DNA from: Alnus glutinosa
Lineage: Eukaryota; Streptophyta; Magnoliopsida; Fagales; Betulaceae
Length of the DNA: 64,000 bases
Reading direction: 5' to 3'
Assembly: GCF_958979055.1 (NCBI RefSeq)
Contig: NC_084886.1
Location: forward strand, 808,501-872,500
The notes beneath the pieces are model-generated. The model saw only the letters and a list, made by a program, of their open reading frames with translations, did not search any database and had not been told where the DNA came from. The translations under genes and the position numbers were made by a program. Below are positions 50,551 through 62,121 of this stretch, piece by piece (within the stretch, counting starts at the first letter, position 1; each line of letters opens with the position of its first letter).

Positions 50551-51300
50551 AACGAAACCCTAATTTTGGAGACTCTTGGAAGCTTCAAGCCTTCAAGCTG
50601 AAGCTAAACTAAGCTTAAGCTAGAGGGACAATTTTCAGCTTTTGGGGGAACGATATAGTGGGAAAGATAGAGCCCATTTCGGAAAATATCTTTTTGACCT
50701 TTTTGCTGACATGGCATGATAGCTCAGCGCATCTTCTTCTATCTAGACACTGTACTGTAAACAAGCAATCATTCCGATCTCTTTTTATATATTAATCTAA
50801 AAAAAATTCTGTATTCCGAGCACCGGCCCATGCGGTAAAAGATATTTCACAATTATTGGAAGAAAGAAATGGGTGACTACAAAAGATATTTCAAAGATCG
50901 TGATTAAATTTATATATGATTTTGAGAGGATAATCATAAGGGGAGGGAGGGAGGGAGGGAGGGAGAGGGAGGGACCCATCAGAAAATGTAAGTAATAAAA
51001 TCACGTGGGAAGGCATCGAGAGTTGAGCTCCGATCGACCTTTTTCGGTAATAATGAGAGGCCCCGGGGATTTGCGGCTCTCTAGGTCTGTCGTCGTCGTC
51101 ATCCATGACGTCTCCTCCTCCCCCTGTTTTTAGCTACCCTAACCCACCGTCCTATAATATATATTTTATATTTTTAATCTTTGTGTCAAAAGACGTGCTT
51201 AACGATTTTTAAATATAACTCAAGTGGATAGGTTAGGTTTTGGGGGGGGGGGGGGGGAAGTGGTACTTAAATCTTGTGAGTCACCGACACCATCGATTTA
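50551..51300. promoter_or_regulatory. Upstream region of the COL14-like gene
   Basis: The first ~90 bp beyond the start codon are probably 5' UTR. A (GGGA)n tract lies at about 50940-50975 and a G run at about 51241-51258. A clear TATA box was not identified. Confidence 0.35.
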
Positions 51301-51399
51301 ACTTTTAGATTTTTATATTTTTTTTTAATATCATTTTCATATTAAGACAAAACTCTTCTTTGAAAACCCTCTGGACCCAAATACTAAGGGAGGAGTTTG

Positions 51400-52200
51400 A
51401 GCTTCCCTCTCCCTCCTCATTCCTTTTTTTTCTTCTCTTAAACACTTCTTTTGAGGCTCTTTTCTACTAGAGTTTTCTATTTTTGGAAGCATTTTATCCG
51501 CTTTTTTTAAAATCAATGCAGTTCTCGTGAGTTATCTCTCTTTTCCACCATGTCTTCTGCCAAATGTGATTAAGATTTTGGGTCGAAGTATTCAAAGCTA
51601 AATCTATGCTCCTCCTCCAAATTCAACACAATATACGTCTTTCCATTGTGTTTCCCGTCGTCTTCCGCTTTCGTTGACACTAGTCGCGACCCTTCCGGAC
51701 ACCCACGCTCCAACTAGTGCTTCTCACTTGTCAGCGTGTAGTAGCTACATTTCTCCTCCCCACCTTCTTCCGCCTCTGTTGGCAGTTGTTTGCAGTACCT
51801 CACCGCGTTCTTTGCTGGAGATAGGTCTTCTAGTGTTGGCACGTGGTCTTACACTTCAGCATCGGCAACTCCCAACCCTAACTCCTCCTCCCTACTGTTG
51901 CTGTGTTATTTTTGTTTTACCACTTTTGTATTTATGAGCGTTTTGTTTTATGTTCCCTGTAATTGCTACTTGACAGATGTTTAGATAAGGTTCTTCAAGA
52001 CTTTATACACACCTTTAACTACATTTACTGGCGGCATGAGTTCTTGGCATTCATACCAAAAATCAATAGGCCCGTGTCATTCATTTGGTGCATTGTATTT
52101 TGTTGTATGCTTTCTCTTGTACTTGTTGTTAGGTTGTTCAGTCATAGTTTTTTATTTTTATTTGTAATTTCTTTTTATTTACCTATAAAAAAAAATTAAA
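51400..52200 (+). other. Possible retroelement-derived stretch ending in an A-rich tail
   Basis: A less AT-rich stretch with overlapping plus-strand open frames (51674-51937 and 51790-51984) but no domain. It ends in 'ttgtacttgttgttagg' and a T-rich then A-rich tail. It resembles the untranslated part of a LINE and the stretches at 0.5-1.4 kb and 59.6-59.8 kb; this is inference. Confidence 0.3.
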
Positions 52201-52470
52201 AAAACAACTTTATAATTAGGTAAAGCTCCACAAATTTTTAAAAATGCCCCAAAAATATATATTTTTATAAGTATATTTCTTGCAAAATTTATTTTTCACT
52301 CCCCAAAAAGTTTTTGTTTTCATTTTTGGTTTTTTAAGTATTGTCCCCCATCCTCCGAAGTTCTAGCTTTGCCCATGTTTTCATGTTAATCCCAAAAAGA
52401 AAAAAAATTGTTCAGTGTCTCTCCTCGATGAGCCATCGAGAATAGTGGCCGGCTCTAGGATGGTCATGAC

Positions 52471-52824
52471 TGTAACAATACCGAAATTGTTACTGAATTT
52501 ATAAGGTTTAATTGATGGAATTTGAAATAGAAATTGAATATAATTGGAAGAAATGGTGAATTGATAAAAGGAATGGAAGATTTGTAGATTGATTGGACTA
52601 AATCTGTAACGAAAATTATAATGAAATGGACTTTTCGACATGTCCGATCTTCAGAGCATTTAAGGTGCTCAGCCTCCAATTTACCACAGTAAACCGATGT
52701 CCTATATAATTAGGCTAATGGCCTTTATATACACACAACTCAACCCATTATTATTAAAGGTAAACTAAGCCCGGCCCACTAAGCTATTAAGGCCAAAGCC
52801 CACTTATCTAATATACTCGTTACA
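52471..52824. mobile_element. Solo LTR (354 bp)
   Basis: It begins TGTAAC and ends GTTACA, a perfect 6-bp terminal inverted repeat. Flanking 5-mers ATGAC and ATAAC agree at four of five positions, as expected for a target duplication. An internal 'ctttatatacaca' could be the LTR TATA box. No internal retrotransposon sequence or second LTR is nearby. Confidence 0.7.
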
Positions 52825-52829
52825 ATAAC

Positions 52830-54614
52830 ATCAAATCTAGTGGTCATAGCTACCATTTCGAGTGGTCTCGAGCACCTCACTAGATGGTTGGTGTTGGCAC
52901 CTTTTTTTTCTTTTTTCTTTTTCTTTTTAAATGATATATATATTTTTTTTAATATATATATTTTTTATTAAAAGTAACATGTGTCACGTTTTTATTGGGT
53001 CTAACGTAGCAATTTAATAGTTTTCTGCCAATGCAATTTAATAGTTTTCTGTCAATTAGTGGACGAAAATTAACTTCAGAGAGTAATTTGTCATTCTTGC
53101 TTACCACAAGAATCTCTCAGTTAATTTTTATATCATAGAGAGTGAATTGTAAATTAGACTAACTATAATGAGTAATTTTGCATTTTTTTTTTAAAAAAAA
53201 ATATTATATGAATTTCTGAATTTTAAAAATGAATTTGTATAAATTTTATCCTTTTTTTTATTATTGTAAAAAAAAATAAAAAATTATACGGGTTATATGG
53301 TCACCCACAGATATGCTAATTGACCCGTTTATTAAATAGGTTAATTTTGGTTAACCCGAATCTGATTATATAAAATTCTAATTCTTTAATTTTGTTTTGG
53401 GTTTGTATCGAATTTTCAAATCGTGTGAAAAACAATTGCTTTGTTTTGCTCAATTTGCATGTTTTTAAACTTTCACTTTTCAAAGAATTATTATATGATA
53501 TTCAAAATTTGATTCATTAGTTTCCAGCATTTTCTCAGCAGCCAAACTGAGGATAATTTCTTATCTTATCTTATTTAGTAACGATATTAAGCAGAGGTAA
53601 AAAAAAAAGGTATTCAACCCTAAAATATAAATTAAGGAGAAGCATCAAAGCAGGGATGTGGCCTAACGTTGATTAGTATAATCATAAAAAAAAAAAAAAA
53701 AATGGATAAGCCAAGTATACATCAGTTGTTTCTTTTGCCTTAAATCATATCCTCACATTTCCTTCCACAATCAAACGTCTTGATTTATTAGGCTTCGTTT
53801 GGCAAACTCGTACTTGTAGAAAGAGAGTTGGCAAACAGGGTTACAATGAAAAGGCATAGAGGTCATGAGGGGCCGCCGGCCAGTCATGTCTACTGTGTGC
53901 GAGTGGAAAATATCAAAGTGACGAGCGCTCACAATAAGCGTGCCCCCTCCACAGTCCACTCCAAGTCCAAGTGTCAAGGCATTTCACTCTAGTTGAAGCC
54001 AACGGCAACAACGAAATCAAACACTTCTTCTCTCCATTGAAGGATCAAGAACCTTAACTAAATAGTCTATCCCCTATCTTCCTTGGGAGAGGTCTTCATT
54101 TTTGTTTTTACGGGTCTTAGTCAAGGATTGAGATCGGTAAAATTAGCCCGTCCAAACTTTTATAAAATTTGAACGACTCAAGAAAGAGCAAGATTGTGTT
54201 CAAAAAAGAAAATAATAATAAAAAATAAAAAATAAAAAAGGTAAGATTGTTGAATTTGCCCGCTCTGAACACGCGGACACTTAGATAAATATATCCCATA
54301 ATCTGTTCTCTTAAATTACTCAAATTTCAGACAAATTGTATGGGATTAATCATGGCACTCCCTTTCATGAATGGTTTGTTGGATAGTTTGTATCACAATC
54401 GGATCGAGGGCTTGTGTCAGTTGTGTGAATCTCCAGATGTAAGAAAAGTTATCCAAAACCTGAACTCCTCCATTATAAATATCACATACTTTGTTTATTG
54501 TTTTAAGGTATGATCCCTTGACAAACTGCACAGAAGTCATGTTACTTCCTAGACTAGATGAACCACTGTCATGCATGTGGAATTTGAATCTATAGGCACA
54601 CAACCCGAAAAAAA
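52830..54614. other. Gene-free stretch
   Basis: AT-rich, with an A run near 53687-53702 and a degenerate hAT-like block near 53280-53440 ('gacccgtttattaaataggttaa', 'ttaacccgaatctgattat'). The open frames here have no recognisable domain. Confidence 0.45.
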
Positions 54615-54901
54615 AAAAGCAATAAGAGTGGAAGTTATATGGGCATCCATTTTACTAGTTTCAAAAAAATACTTAATTGCATCACATGCTTATTGGTGCA
54701 AAATTTTCTGATTTTGTTGAAAGAAAAAAGCTAGGAATCCTTCCGGTCCAGGGGCTTTAAGGGGAGCCAATTGATTTAGAGGCGTTTGAATTTCTTCCAT
54801 TGAGACAGGAGCAATCAAACTTTGATTTATTTGAAGAGTGACTTTCGGAGTGATAGTTCTAATGCAGCAATCAACTTCCAGCTTCAAAATGAAATCTCTT
54901 A
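54615..54901 (-). pseudogene. LINE reverse transcriptase N-terminal remnant (inverted part)
   Basis: Minus-strand sequence reads CCIRTITPKVTLQINQSL, PLKAPGPEGFLAFFFQQNQK, then a stop and ACDAIKYFFETSKMDAHITS. This aligns with the start of reverse transcriptase in the LINE at 21.0 kb (MKAPGPDGFSACFYQSN and so on). Confidence 0.8.
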
Positions 54902-55889
54902 TGGTGCGTTTGGGTATTGAATTTTTAGAATTAGAATTGAATTCTAATTCTATTTACAAATATCGAGGTAAAGAATTGTGTTTGGGTGTTGAATTTTGAG
55001 ATTGAAAAATATTATATTTTAATAGTAAGAAATGATTGGAAGTTTAAAAAGTTGTGTATAAGGATTGGTATTTTGAAAAGTTGTGTGAAATAATAATTTA
55101 AATAATAATAATTTATTATATATTGATTATTTAATTTAAAAAAAAAAATATTTTAAAAAAAAATAATTGAAATCAAAATTAAAAATTAAAAAAAAAAAAA
55201 AATGAAGGAAGGGGTGGCTGCCGGTTGGCAGCCACCCTTTTGGGGGTGGCCGCGCGGCCACCCCCAGTGGTCGGGGGAGGCCGCGCGGCCACCCCCAAGG
55301 GTCGGGGGAGGCCGCGCGGCCACCCCCAGTACTCGGGGGAGGCCGCGCGGCCTTCCCCAAGGGTCGGGGGTGGCCGCGCGGCCTTCCCCAAGGGTCGAGG
55401 GTGGCCGCGCGGCCACCCCCAGTACTCGAGGGAGGCCGCGCGGCCTCCCCCAAGGGTCGGGGCGCGCGGCCACCCCTTGTACTCGGGGGAGGCCGCGCGG
55501 CCTTCCCCAAGGGTCGAGGGTGGCTGCGCGGCCTTCCCCAAGGGTCGGGGGTGGCCGCGCGGCCACCCCCAGCACTCGAGGGAGGCCGCGCGGCCTCCCC
55601 CAAGGGTCGGGGGTGGCCGCGCGGCCTCCCCCGCCACCCCTCTGTTTTTTTTTTAATTTCTTTTTTTTTTATTTAAATTATTGATATTTTATTATTTAAA
55701 TGTGGGACCCACGCGCTTTTTTAGTCAACTTTTCCTGCGCGTGGGTCCCACCATTAATCTGAAAAACAGCATTAAATTTTCTCAAAATTCGGGTCAAATC
55801 CGGGTCAAAATCCGGGTTTTATGCGGGTGGGTGGGTTTTTTCTAAAACCTGAGTGGAATAATTATTCCACTCGGTTGCCAAACAGTTCA
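54902..55889. mobile_element. Tourist-like MITE inserted in the LINE
   Basis: TTA flanks both sides (54899-54901 and 55890-55892). The ends are TGGTGCGTTTGGGTATTGA and, in reverse, TGAACTGTTTGGCAACCGA, sharing TG....GTTTGG. Removing the element plus one TTA joins the LINE minus strand as WKK-NKRFHFEAG, which matches KRKNFHYEAG of the intact LINE at 21.7 kb. This proves the insertion borders. The 3-bp target suggests PIF/Harbinger. The middle carries a GC-rich satellite. No transposase. Confidence 0.85.
55242..55640. repeat. GC-rich 31-bp tandem repeat (about 13 copies)
   Basis: Units of 31 bp such as GGGGGTGGCCGCGCGGCCAC then CCCCAGTGGTC repeat about thirteen times, one shortened. Nearly every unit has the 12-bp palindrome GGCCGCGCGGCC. 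Variable positions are t/a before the palindrome, ac/tt/tc after it, and the spacer agtactc/aagggtc. Because 31 is not a multiple of three and stops are absent, all frames on both strands are open (Pro/Arg/Gly-rich), which gives false long open frames. Confidence 0.97.
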
Positions 55890-56519
55890 TTATTCTTTTT
55901 CCAAGGGATTCTACTATAATGATCAAAAAAAAATGAGTAAAGGGCTATGGAATGATATCTGGGAAGAACATTTACATCAACCACATCAAACACCCCACTC
56001 CATTCCGGATTTGCAATTGCCCTATCTAATCTTTCCAAGGTAAGAGCTCTTCCTTCCCTGCCATTAGACCAAGTGTACTTTTGGCCCTTATTCCTAAATC
56101 CCACAAATTACACTCCTTCAAAGTTGACTGGAACAAAGACATCTGCTTTTTTGATCTTTTGGAATAACTAGATTTCTCTGATAGAGAAATGATTTCATTA
56201 AAATCACCATAGACTAGCCAATGAGAAAGATTTAACCCTGCCAGAATCCTCAGTAACGACCATGACTCCTCTCTTTTAGTTGGATTTGGATTTCCATAAA
56301 AACCTATGAATTTCCAAGAGAATCCAAGCTCAGGAGAATTAATGACAGCATTAACATGCCGTTGGCTAAAATTTTGTATCTCCAAATCCATATCAAAATT
56401 CCATAGTAAAATTAATCCACCACTAAGTCCTTTACAATCAACAGTAAACATATTATCGAAACCAAGTTTGAATTTCATAAATTTTGCCTTTCTCTGGATA
56501 ACCTCTTATTGCTCTCATC
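55890..56519 (-). pseudogene. LINE endonuclease remnant (inverted part)
   Basis: Minus-strand frames 56478-56026 and 56104-55862 overlap with one frameshift and encode an APE-type endonuclease: GGLILLWNFD, FYGNPNPTKREESW, GDFNEIISLSEKSS, then GQKYTWSNGREGRALTLERL and DRAIANPEW. The N-terminal strand with the catalytic Asn is lost at the inversion point. The frame upstream of the Met at 56478 continues for some residues (QRKAKF). Confidence 0.85.
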
Positions 56520-56536
56520 CCTAAAACGAATAATCA

Positions 56537-58183
56537 TATTTCTGTAACAGAATTTCGGTTTATTAGCCTTTGTAATGTAGTTTATAAGATCTTATAAAAA
56601 ATTCTAGCTAATAGGTTAAAGGTTATTTTGCCTAATATTATTTCTGGCTCTCAGAGTACTTTTATTTATGGTTGGCTTATCACTGATAATATTATAGTTG
56701 CCTATGAGACTATACACACTATGCAAACTAGAATGTGGAGTAAAACTAGTTATATGGGTATAAAGCATGATATGAGTAAAACTTATGATAGAGTTAAGTG
56801 GTCTTTTTTAGAAGTTGTAATGTATAAATTGGGATTTGCAGATGCTTGGATTAAATTGATTTTGACTTGTGTGAAATCTGTTAATTACTCTGTTGTGGTT
56901 AATGCAAATGTGGTGGAGAAAATTATTCCTTCCATATGAATTAGACAAGGAGATCCTATTTCTCCTTATTTATTTATTATATGTGTGTAAGCTTTTAGTT
57001 ATCTGTTACAATATGCTCAATTGAAGAGAACTATTTATAGTGTCCCAACTTCTAAAAAAGGCCCTAAGATCACTCACCTGTTTTTTGCTGATGATAGTTT
57101 GATATTTTGCAAGGCTAATTAAGTGGAATTGAGAAGACTTCTGAATATTCTTGATATTTATGAAAGAGGATCCGGCCAAAAAATTAATTTGAACAAGACT
57201 GTTGTTTTCTTTAGCCGCAATACAAGCCTTTTTAGAAGACTGGAGATTTTGGCTTTGTCTGGTCTTTCTGAAGCTAATAGGTATGATTTTTATCTGAGTC
57301 TTCCTACTTTGGTGAGTAAAAGTCAGATTAATGCGTTTAAAGAAATTAAAGAGAGGGTCATCCAAAAGCTTAATAATTGGAAGACTAAATTATTGACTTT
57401 GGCAGGTAAATAAATTCTTTTAAAAACTGTTATTCAGGCCATTCCTATTTATTTCATGAGTGTTTTTCTCATTCCTATTAGCCTTTGTAAAGATTTAAAT
57501 AGGCTCATGCAATCCTTTTGGTGGGAGCACTTAAATAATGACTCTAAAATCCATTGGATGAGTTGGTCAAAAATGGGAAGATCAAAAACTGCTGGGGGCT
57601 TGGTTTTAGAGACTTGATTATGTTTAATAAAGCTCTCTTAGCAAAACAGTGTTGGAGATTAATCCAGAACTTGGACTCCTTGATTTCCTAGATTATTAGA
57701 ATCAAATATTATCCTAATTCCTTTTTCTTGGAGTCAGAATTAGGTAAAAGACCCTCTTTTAGTTGGACAAGTTTCATGGCAGCAAAAAAGCTTCTTTCTC
57801 ATTGAGTCGTATGGAGAATTGGTGATGGGCATTCAATTAAAATCCAGGGAGATAAATGGCTGCCTAATATCGGTTCCTTGAGTTTTTCCCCTGAGTCTAG
57901 TTTTCATTGTAATGCTATGGTGTCGGATCTCATTGATGCCTCTCTTCTGGGATGGAATTGCTCTCTTATTGATAGTAATTTTTCAGCCTATGAGGCAAAG
58001 ATTATTAAAAGTATCCATTTATGCCCTTTCCTGCCTCCGGATAAAATTATTTGGAATGGTACCTCTAATGGAATGTTTTCTATTAGAAGTGCCTATCATT
58101 TGAGGTTGGAGTTGATGAAGACAAGAAGGGGAATGTTCTACCAGACCTAGTAGAGATGAGTTCTGGAAAAAGCTTTGGGCTAT
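56537..58183 (+). pseudogene. LINE reverse transcriptase remnant (non-inverted part)
   Basis: Plus-strand pieces give FISLCNVVYK, GWLITDNIIVAYETIHTMQ, KHDMSKTYDRVKWSFLE, RQGDPISPYLF, THLFFADDSLIFCKAN, GSGQKINLNKTVVFFSRNTS and a zf-RVT start near 58070-58180. Stops interrupt at about 56938, 57121 and 57411 and later. The copy ends where a CACTA terminus begins at 58184, so the RNase H part is missing. Confidence 0.85.
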
Positions 58184-58190
58184 CACTACA

Positions 58191-58229
<39 letters not shown>

Positions 58230-58270
58230 CAGCAAATTCTGGACGGTTTTTTTAAAAAATATGCCTCAAG
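58184..58270 (+). mobile_element. CACTA terminus remnant
   Basis: CACTACAC then a ~36-base A run, then GCAAATTCTGGACGGTTTTT repeats the left end of the CACTA element at 15564 (CACTACA, A run, GCAAATTCTGGATGGTTTT). The other end was not found, so this is a truncated or deleted copy. Confidence 0.75.
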
Positions 58271-58379
58271 CACCAATGTGACGCACATGAAATTAGGGAT
58301 GGAGCAAAAAATTCTTATGGGTAGGGACCAATGGTCAAAAAATTATTTTGATAAAACCCCCCCTCCCTCCCTGCGTGAA

Positions 58380-58665
58380 ATGACACAACTAGCATGGGTT
58401 GGCCCAAACACCCCATTCTCCTCATTTATTTTCATTTTTTCAAAAATTAATCAACTTCAAAACATTTTAATTTTTTTTTTTTTTCACTTTTTATATCACA
58501 TCAATAATTTTTCTATTACTATTCAAATAAAAAAAATCAACTAAAATACAAATTTTTTTCACTTTTCCATACAAATTATTTATACTTTATACCACATCAA
58601 TCACTTCTTACTATTACTCAATAAAAATTTCAACTCAACAATCTTTATCAAACACCCCCAATTTC
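58380..58665. repeat. AT-rich MITE-like repeat
   Basis: It has the T-rich blocks, 'ttatatcacatcaataa', 'tttatcaaacacccccaa' and related parts of the repeats at 2.45 and 5.37 kb. Confidence 0.4.
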
Positions 58666-58669
58666 TTGT

Positions 58670-59630
58670 AAAGCAACAAAATTTTTTATAACTGACATAG
58701 AAAAATACACAAATAGACGAAAAGTTAAAAATTTAAGAAAATGAAAGAAAAATTATTATTTTTTACTTTCTAATTTTAATAAAATAGTCCAACAGATTAT
58801 ACATTTATACTTGATAGAAAATAAGAATGTAATTAATCTGCACAAAAACGTCACCCCTCAAAACAACACTAAAGAAGAAGTTGCAATGCTTGCATAACAA
58901 GAGCGCTACGGAGAGGCTACCGTAAGATGTCATGTGGCATTTCTCAAATAGAAATCCAAAAGTAAAGGTCTAGGTACGTTGAGATATCAAATTTGAGACT
59001 TATTTGCTATTTGGTTTGACTTAAATATTTTTGACGTTTGATTCATATTGAAAATTAGCGATCGCAACGGCAACGGCAACGGCAACGGTGGTGGTGGGAA
59101 ACGTCCGGCGACCTTCGGTGGCGGCAGATAATAAACTGTAAGAGAGAATATATGCGAGAATGAGAATGTCAAACTAGAAAAATAGTTTATGATTTTAAAA
59201 AATAAAAATCATTTAACAGGAATTAAATAAAGTTTTTTCTGGTGAACCAAAAGCAGTTTGACTTTGATTTATTGTTGTACAAAATACAAAAAATAATAAT
59301 AAAAAAAAAAGATTTTCAAAATTCATTTTATATCAAAACAATCAGAGAGTCTTAATGAAGGCCATTTGCTCGTATACGTACGGGTTAATTTGAAGGTTGT
59401 TTTCTTTATTCTCATGTTAGTTCGAAAATCTACGTGATAACAAACAAATTAATCCAAGTAACAACACTTTGTCTACTCCATTGACATTATATTATAGAGC
59501 TAGCGAGCATACTAATTGACATAGTAAAATAATATCCTTACACGTACAAAGATAATTAATGCAAAAATTAGCACCTTAATATTTACTGTAATAAAATTTA
59601 AAATGCTAATTAAACATATGTTTTCTAAAA
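58670..59630. other. Gene-free AT-rich stretch
   Basis: No gene is recognised. A short (GCAACG)n-like array lies at about 59064-59088, followed by a GGTGGT run. Confidence 0.5.
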
Positions 59631-59639
59631 TGCTGCTTC

Positions 59640-59835
59640 AAGCTAGTTTTCTAGCTTTGTGGGTAGAGAATCTTGTTCTCTACCCACTCCAACAGCCTTC
59701 GGGTTTTGTATTTCGCCTTCAGGCGTTAGCTTGGTTGCGGTGCCTGTTCCCTGTGTAATGTCCATCCTGTTTGTAACCCTTTGGGGTGATTTCTTGTACT
59801 GAAGAAGGCACTGTACTTGTTAAAAAAAAATATAT
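59640..59835 (+). mobile_element. Probable LINE 3' end fragment with poly(A)
   Basis: A 190-bp non-coding block ends 'cactgtacttgttaaaaaaaaa', typical of the 3' UTR of plant LINEs. It shares 'cttgtact' wording with the ends at about 52.1 kb. There is no coding part and no clear target duplication. Confidence 0.4.
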
Positions 59836-60247
59836 ATATGTGAGTTTCATCATTTTGAATAAGATACGCACCTTAGAAGGGTAGTTTTAAACACAATTTG
59901 GGATTAACATCCTATAAATATTGGACGCATATATATTTTAATTGAATTTTTGGCAACAACTTCTCTGTGGGATCATTTCTTTTCTCTCTCAAGTTCTGGT
60001 GTCTTGGGTCGCAGCGACCAATTAGTACCAACCTTCCAACGCCTGACATGGCAGATGCCACCGACCACCGACCAATGTTTTAACTATTATTTCTCTTCTA
60101 GGACAAGAATTATAACTATAAACAAGTTTTATTAGAGGAAATAAGTTTTCTTTCAAATTAGTTTAAAGAAATATTATTCGGTCCAGTTAAACTAACATGA
60201 GTCTAAAATACATACGATGTTCTAGATCTCACATAAATAATGACATT

Positions 60248-60622
60248 TGTTGAGAATAATTACACTAAAAGTCGAATTGGGGTAATAGTTCCAATTCATG
60301 TCCAATAAAGAATCATTTTAAGAATCTCGTCAACAGTCCAACTTTCAGTTGAATAAGGATATGATTCCTAGACCAAATCAAGCTCCAGGCACTCCTAGTT
60401 AAGTGGGAGTAGAAAACATCATTCAGGTTTGATTCTACTTCTAGCTTTACCTATAAAAAAGACTCATACTCCATGTATAAACGAAAAACTGAATATTTTA
60501 TGCATAGATCATATTTTTATCTCAAAGACTAACTTAGACATCAGAGCGACATCCTAGAAAGGGTCTCCACAACGTACTGAAAACTGTCCTAACATCTATA
60601 CGTATTAAAAACTATCCTAACA
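60248..60622 (+). mobile_element. Candidate solo LTR
   Basis: The sequence begins TGTTGAGAATAATTACAC and has a TATA-like 'cctataaaaaag' and an LTR R-region-like 'gactaacttagacatcagag'. It ends in TAACA at 60594 or 60622. No convincing 5-bp target duplication was found for either end, so the call is weak. Confidence 0.35.
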
Positions 60623-60629
60623 ATATGTA

Positions 60630-61480
60630 TTTTGGATATGCATGTATAAGTTTAATAGATTAGATTGGAGAAAATTTCACCAACCCAATCTAAATGAAAA
60701 CTTTATGGAAAATTATATTTATAAATCTTCAATCATAAAAAAGATGTTGGATTAAAGTAATTCCATTAAAATGACAGCACAAAAACAGGCGGTCTATTTA
60801 AATTACTGCTTTTGAAAATGTAAGTGGAGTTCCCTAACCTTAGGAGTTCCATCTTAAGGAAGGGAATCTAGGTAGAACCGTATTCTTTCGTACCAAATTG
60901 TTGATAGCCTATCACATATTATGGAAGAATATATATGCCTGACACGTCCGCCCTTCCATTCAATGTATTTTTACCTCTTATTCCATCGATCGAAGCATGA
61001 AAAAAGATGAACACAGATTTGGGAATTTTCTGTTCTATTCGATCTTCCTTAAAGAAGAAGCTTCGTACGTTTGATGTTTGACATGTCACTGCTTTATGCG
61101 TTGATATCCTGTAAAATTCAAAGAATTCTCATTCATATATATCTGTCAGATTATCATGAGTCCTCGAAAGGACTACCACAAAAACCTCTTCCAAGAATCA
61201 TACAATGAATGACACGTGCCTCAAGGATGAAGACCCACAAAGGCACGTGCCAATCAGGAGACGCAGATGAAGGTTGCTTGGTAGTAAAGACGCTGACTAA
61301 TAGCTTTGTAGTGGGTGGACATGTGGCTTAGTGTTGATGTTTGATGTTGAATTGGAATAATTTGAGAGTCTGATCGAGACCGCAGAGATCGAGGGAATTG
61401 AAAAGAGGAGGTGCCTCAATTCAATCTCATTAGGGCTTCTGTACGTCAACAGGCCTTAAACCCAACTTGACCATGAGACT

Positions 61481-61524
<44 letters not shown>

Positions 61525-62110
61525 TTTGAAGATTTTTATTCTCCTCCCCCTTTAAAAGCAAGGTCAAAACCCTTTTTCTAATCCCCTAATTTGAGAGTCA
61601 GAGAAGTGCAACCATGGACAAAAAGTTTGCGAAAATGTTCATGAGTTAGGCCTCACTTACTAAGAATAATAAACCAATACATGAGCAGGAGTGTTAAGAT
61701 ATAAAATAAATAATAAAGTTTACAATTTTATATAAACTTAAGCGTTTGAGATACGTAATGATTAATTTAACATAATATCATAAGACAAGCCTGTATCGAT
61801 CCGAAAATTACACGTGAATGTTTTTGAGATAAAAAAACACAAAATGAATTTAAACCTCGTATATCGCAATATATAGCAGAGTGTCATGTGACAGAAGCTT
61901 TTACGTCGATATATAGATAATAAGCATTTTTGGGAGATTGGAAATTCTATCTTGATGATGTACAGCTATCATTGAATGTGGGCGGCAAACACTGGGCCAT
62001 GGAAATCCACGAATATATTCGACGACAAGAAGCTAGATGACTGGGTCATGCAGATTGATGATAGGGTGGTCGCGCGCTACTCTGAATCTAATGTACAATG
62101 CTCATTGGGT
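60630..62110. other. Gene-free stretch upstream of MIR169
   Basis: An (AT)n lies at about 61485-61523. An inverted 'acacgtgcc'/'ggcacgtgcc' pair near 61213-61252 includes G-box cores (CACGTG). No coding gene is visible. Confidence 0.45.
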
Positions 62111-62113
62111 AGC

Positions 62114-62121
62114 TATAAATA
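62114..62121 (+). promoter_or_regulatory. TATA box of MIR169
   Basis: TATAAATA lies 122 nt before the 5' end of mature miR169, consistent with a pol II pri-miRNA starting near 62145. Confidence 0.65.

Larger units (their letters stand above)
54615..58183. mobile_element. Degenerate LINE with inverted 5' half (twin-priming type)
   Basis: The 5' part of ORF2 lies on the minus strand (56519 to 54615, interrupted by a MITE). The 3' part lies on the plus strand (about 56537 to 58183). The minus part runs from the endonuclease (KFKLGFDNMF, VYGDFNEI, YTWSNGREGR, ERLDRAIAN) to the start of reverse transcriptase (APLKAPGPEGF, then IKYFFETSKMDAHITSTLIAF). The plus part resumes with TEFRFISLCN, next to where the first stopped. 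About 190 residues are missing between endonuclease and reverse transcriptase, and the first ~55 residues are gone. Many stops and frameshifts are present. Confidence 0.85.

Noticed and set aside
49833-50601. Plus-strand open frames of 102-239 codons opposite the COL14-like exon 1
   Set aside because: They are shadows of the GC-rich B-box exon on the minus strand and show no known domain.
55136-55684. Five long overlapping open frames on both strands (Pro/Arg/Gly-rich, up to 160 codons)
   Set aside because: They arise because the 31-bp GC-rich tandem repeat has no stop codons in any frame. There is no domain, splice signal or start context.
58190-58228. Long A run taken at first as the poly(A) tail of the second LINE
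   Set aside because: It is preceded by CACTACAC and followed by the GGACGGTTT motif, so it belongs to a CACTA end. The LINE is also cut before RNase H.
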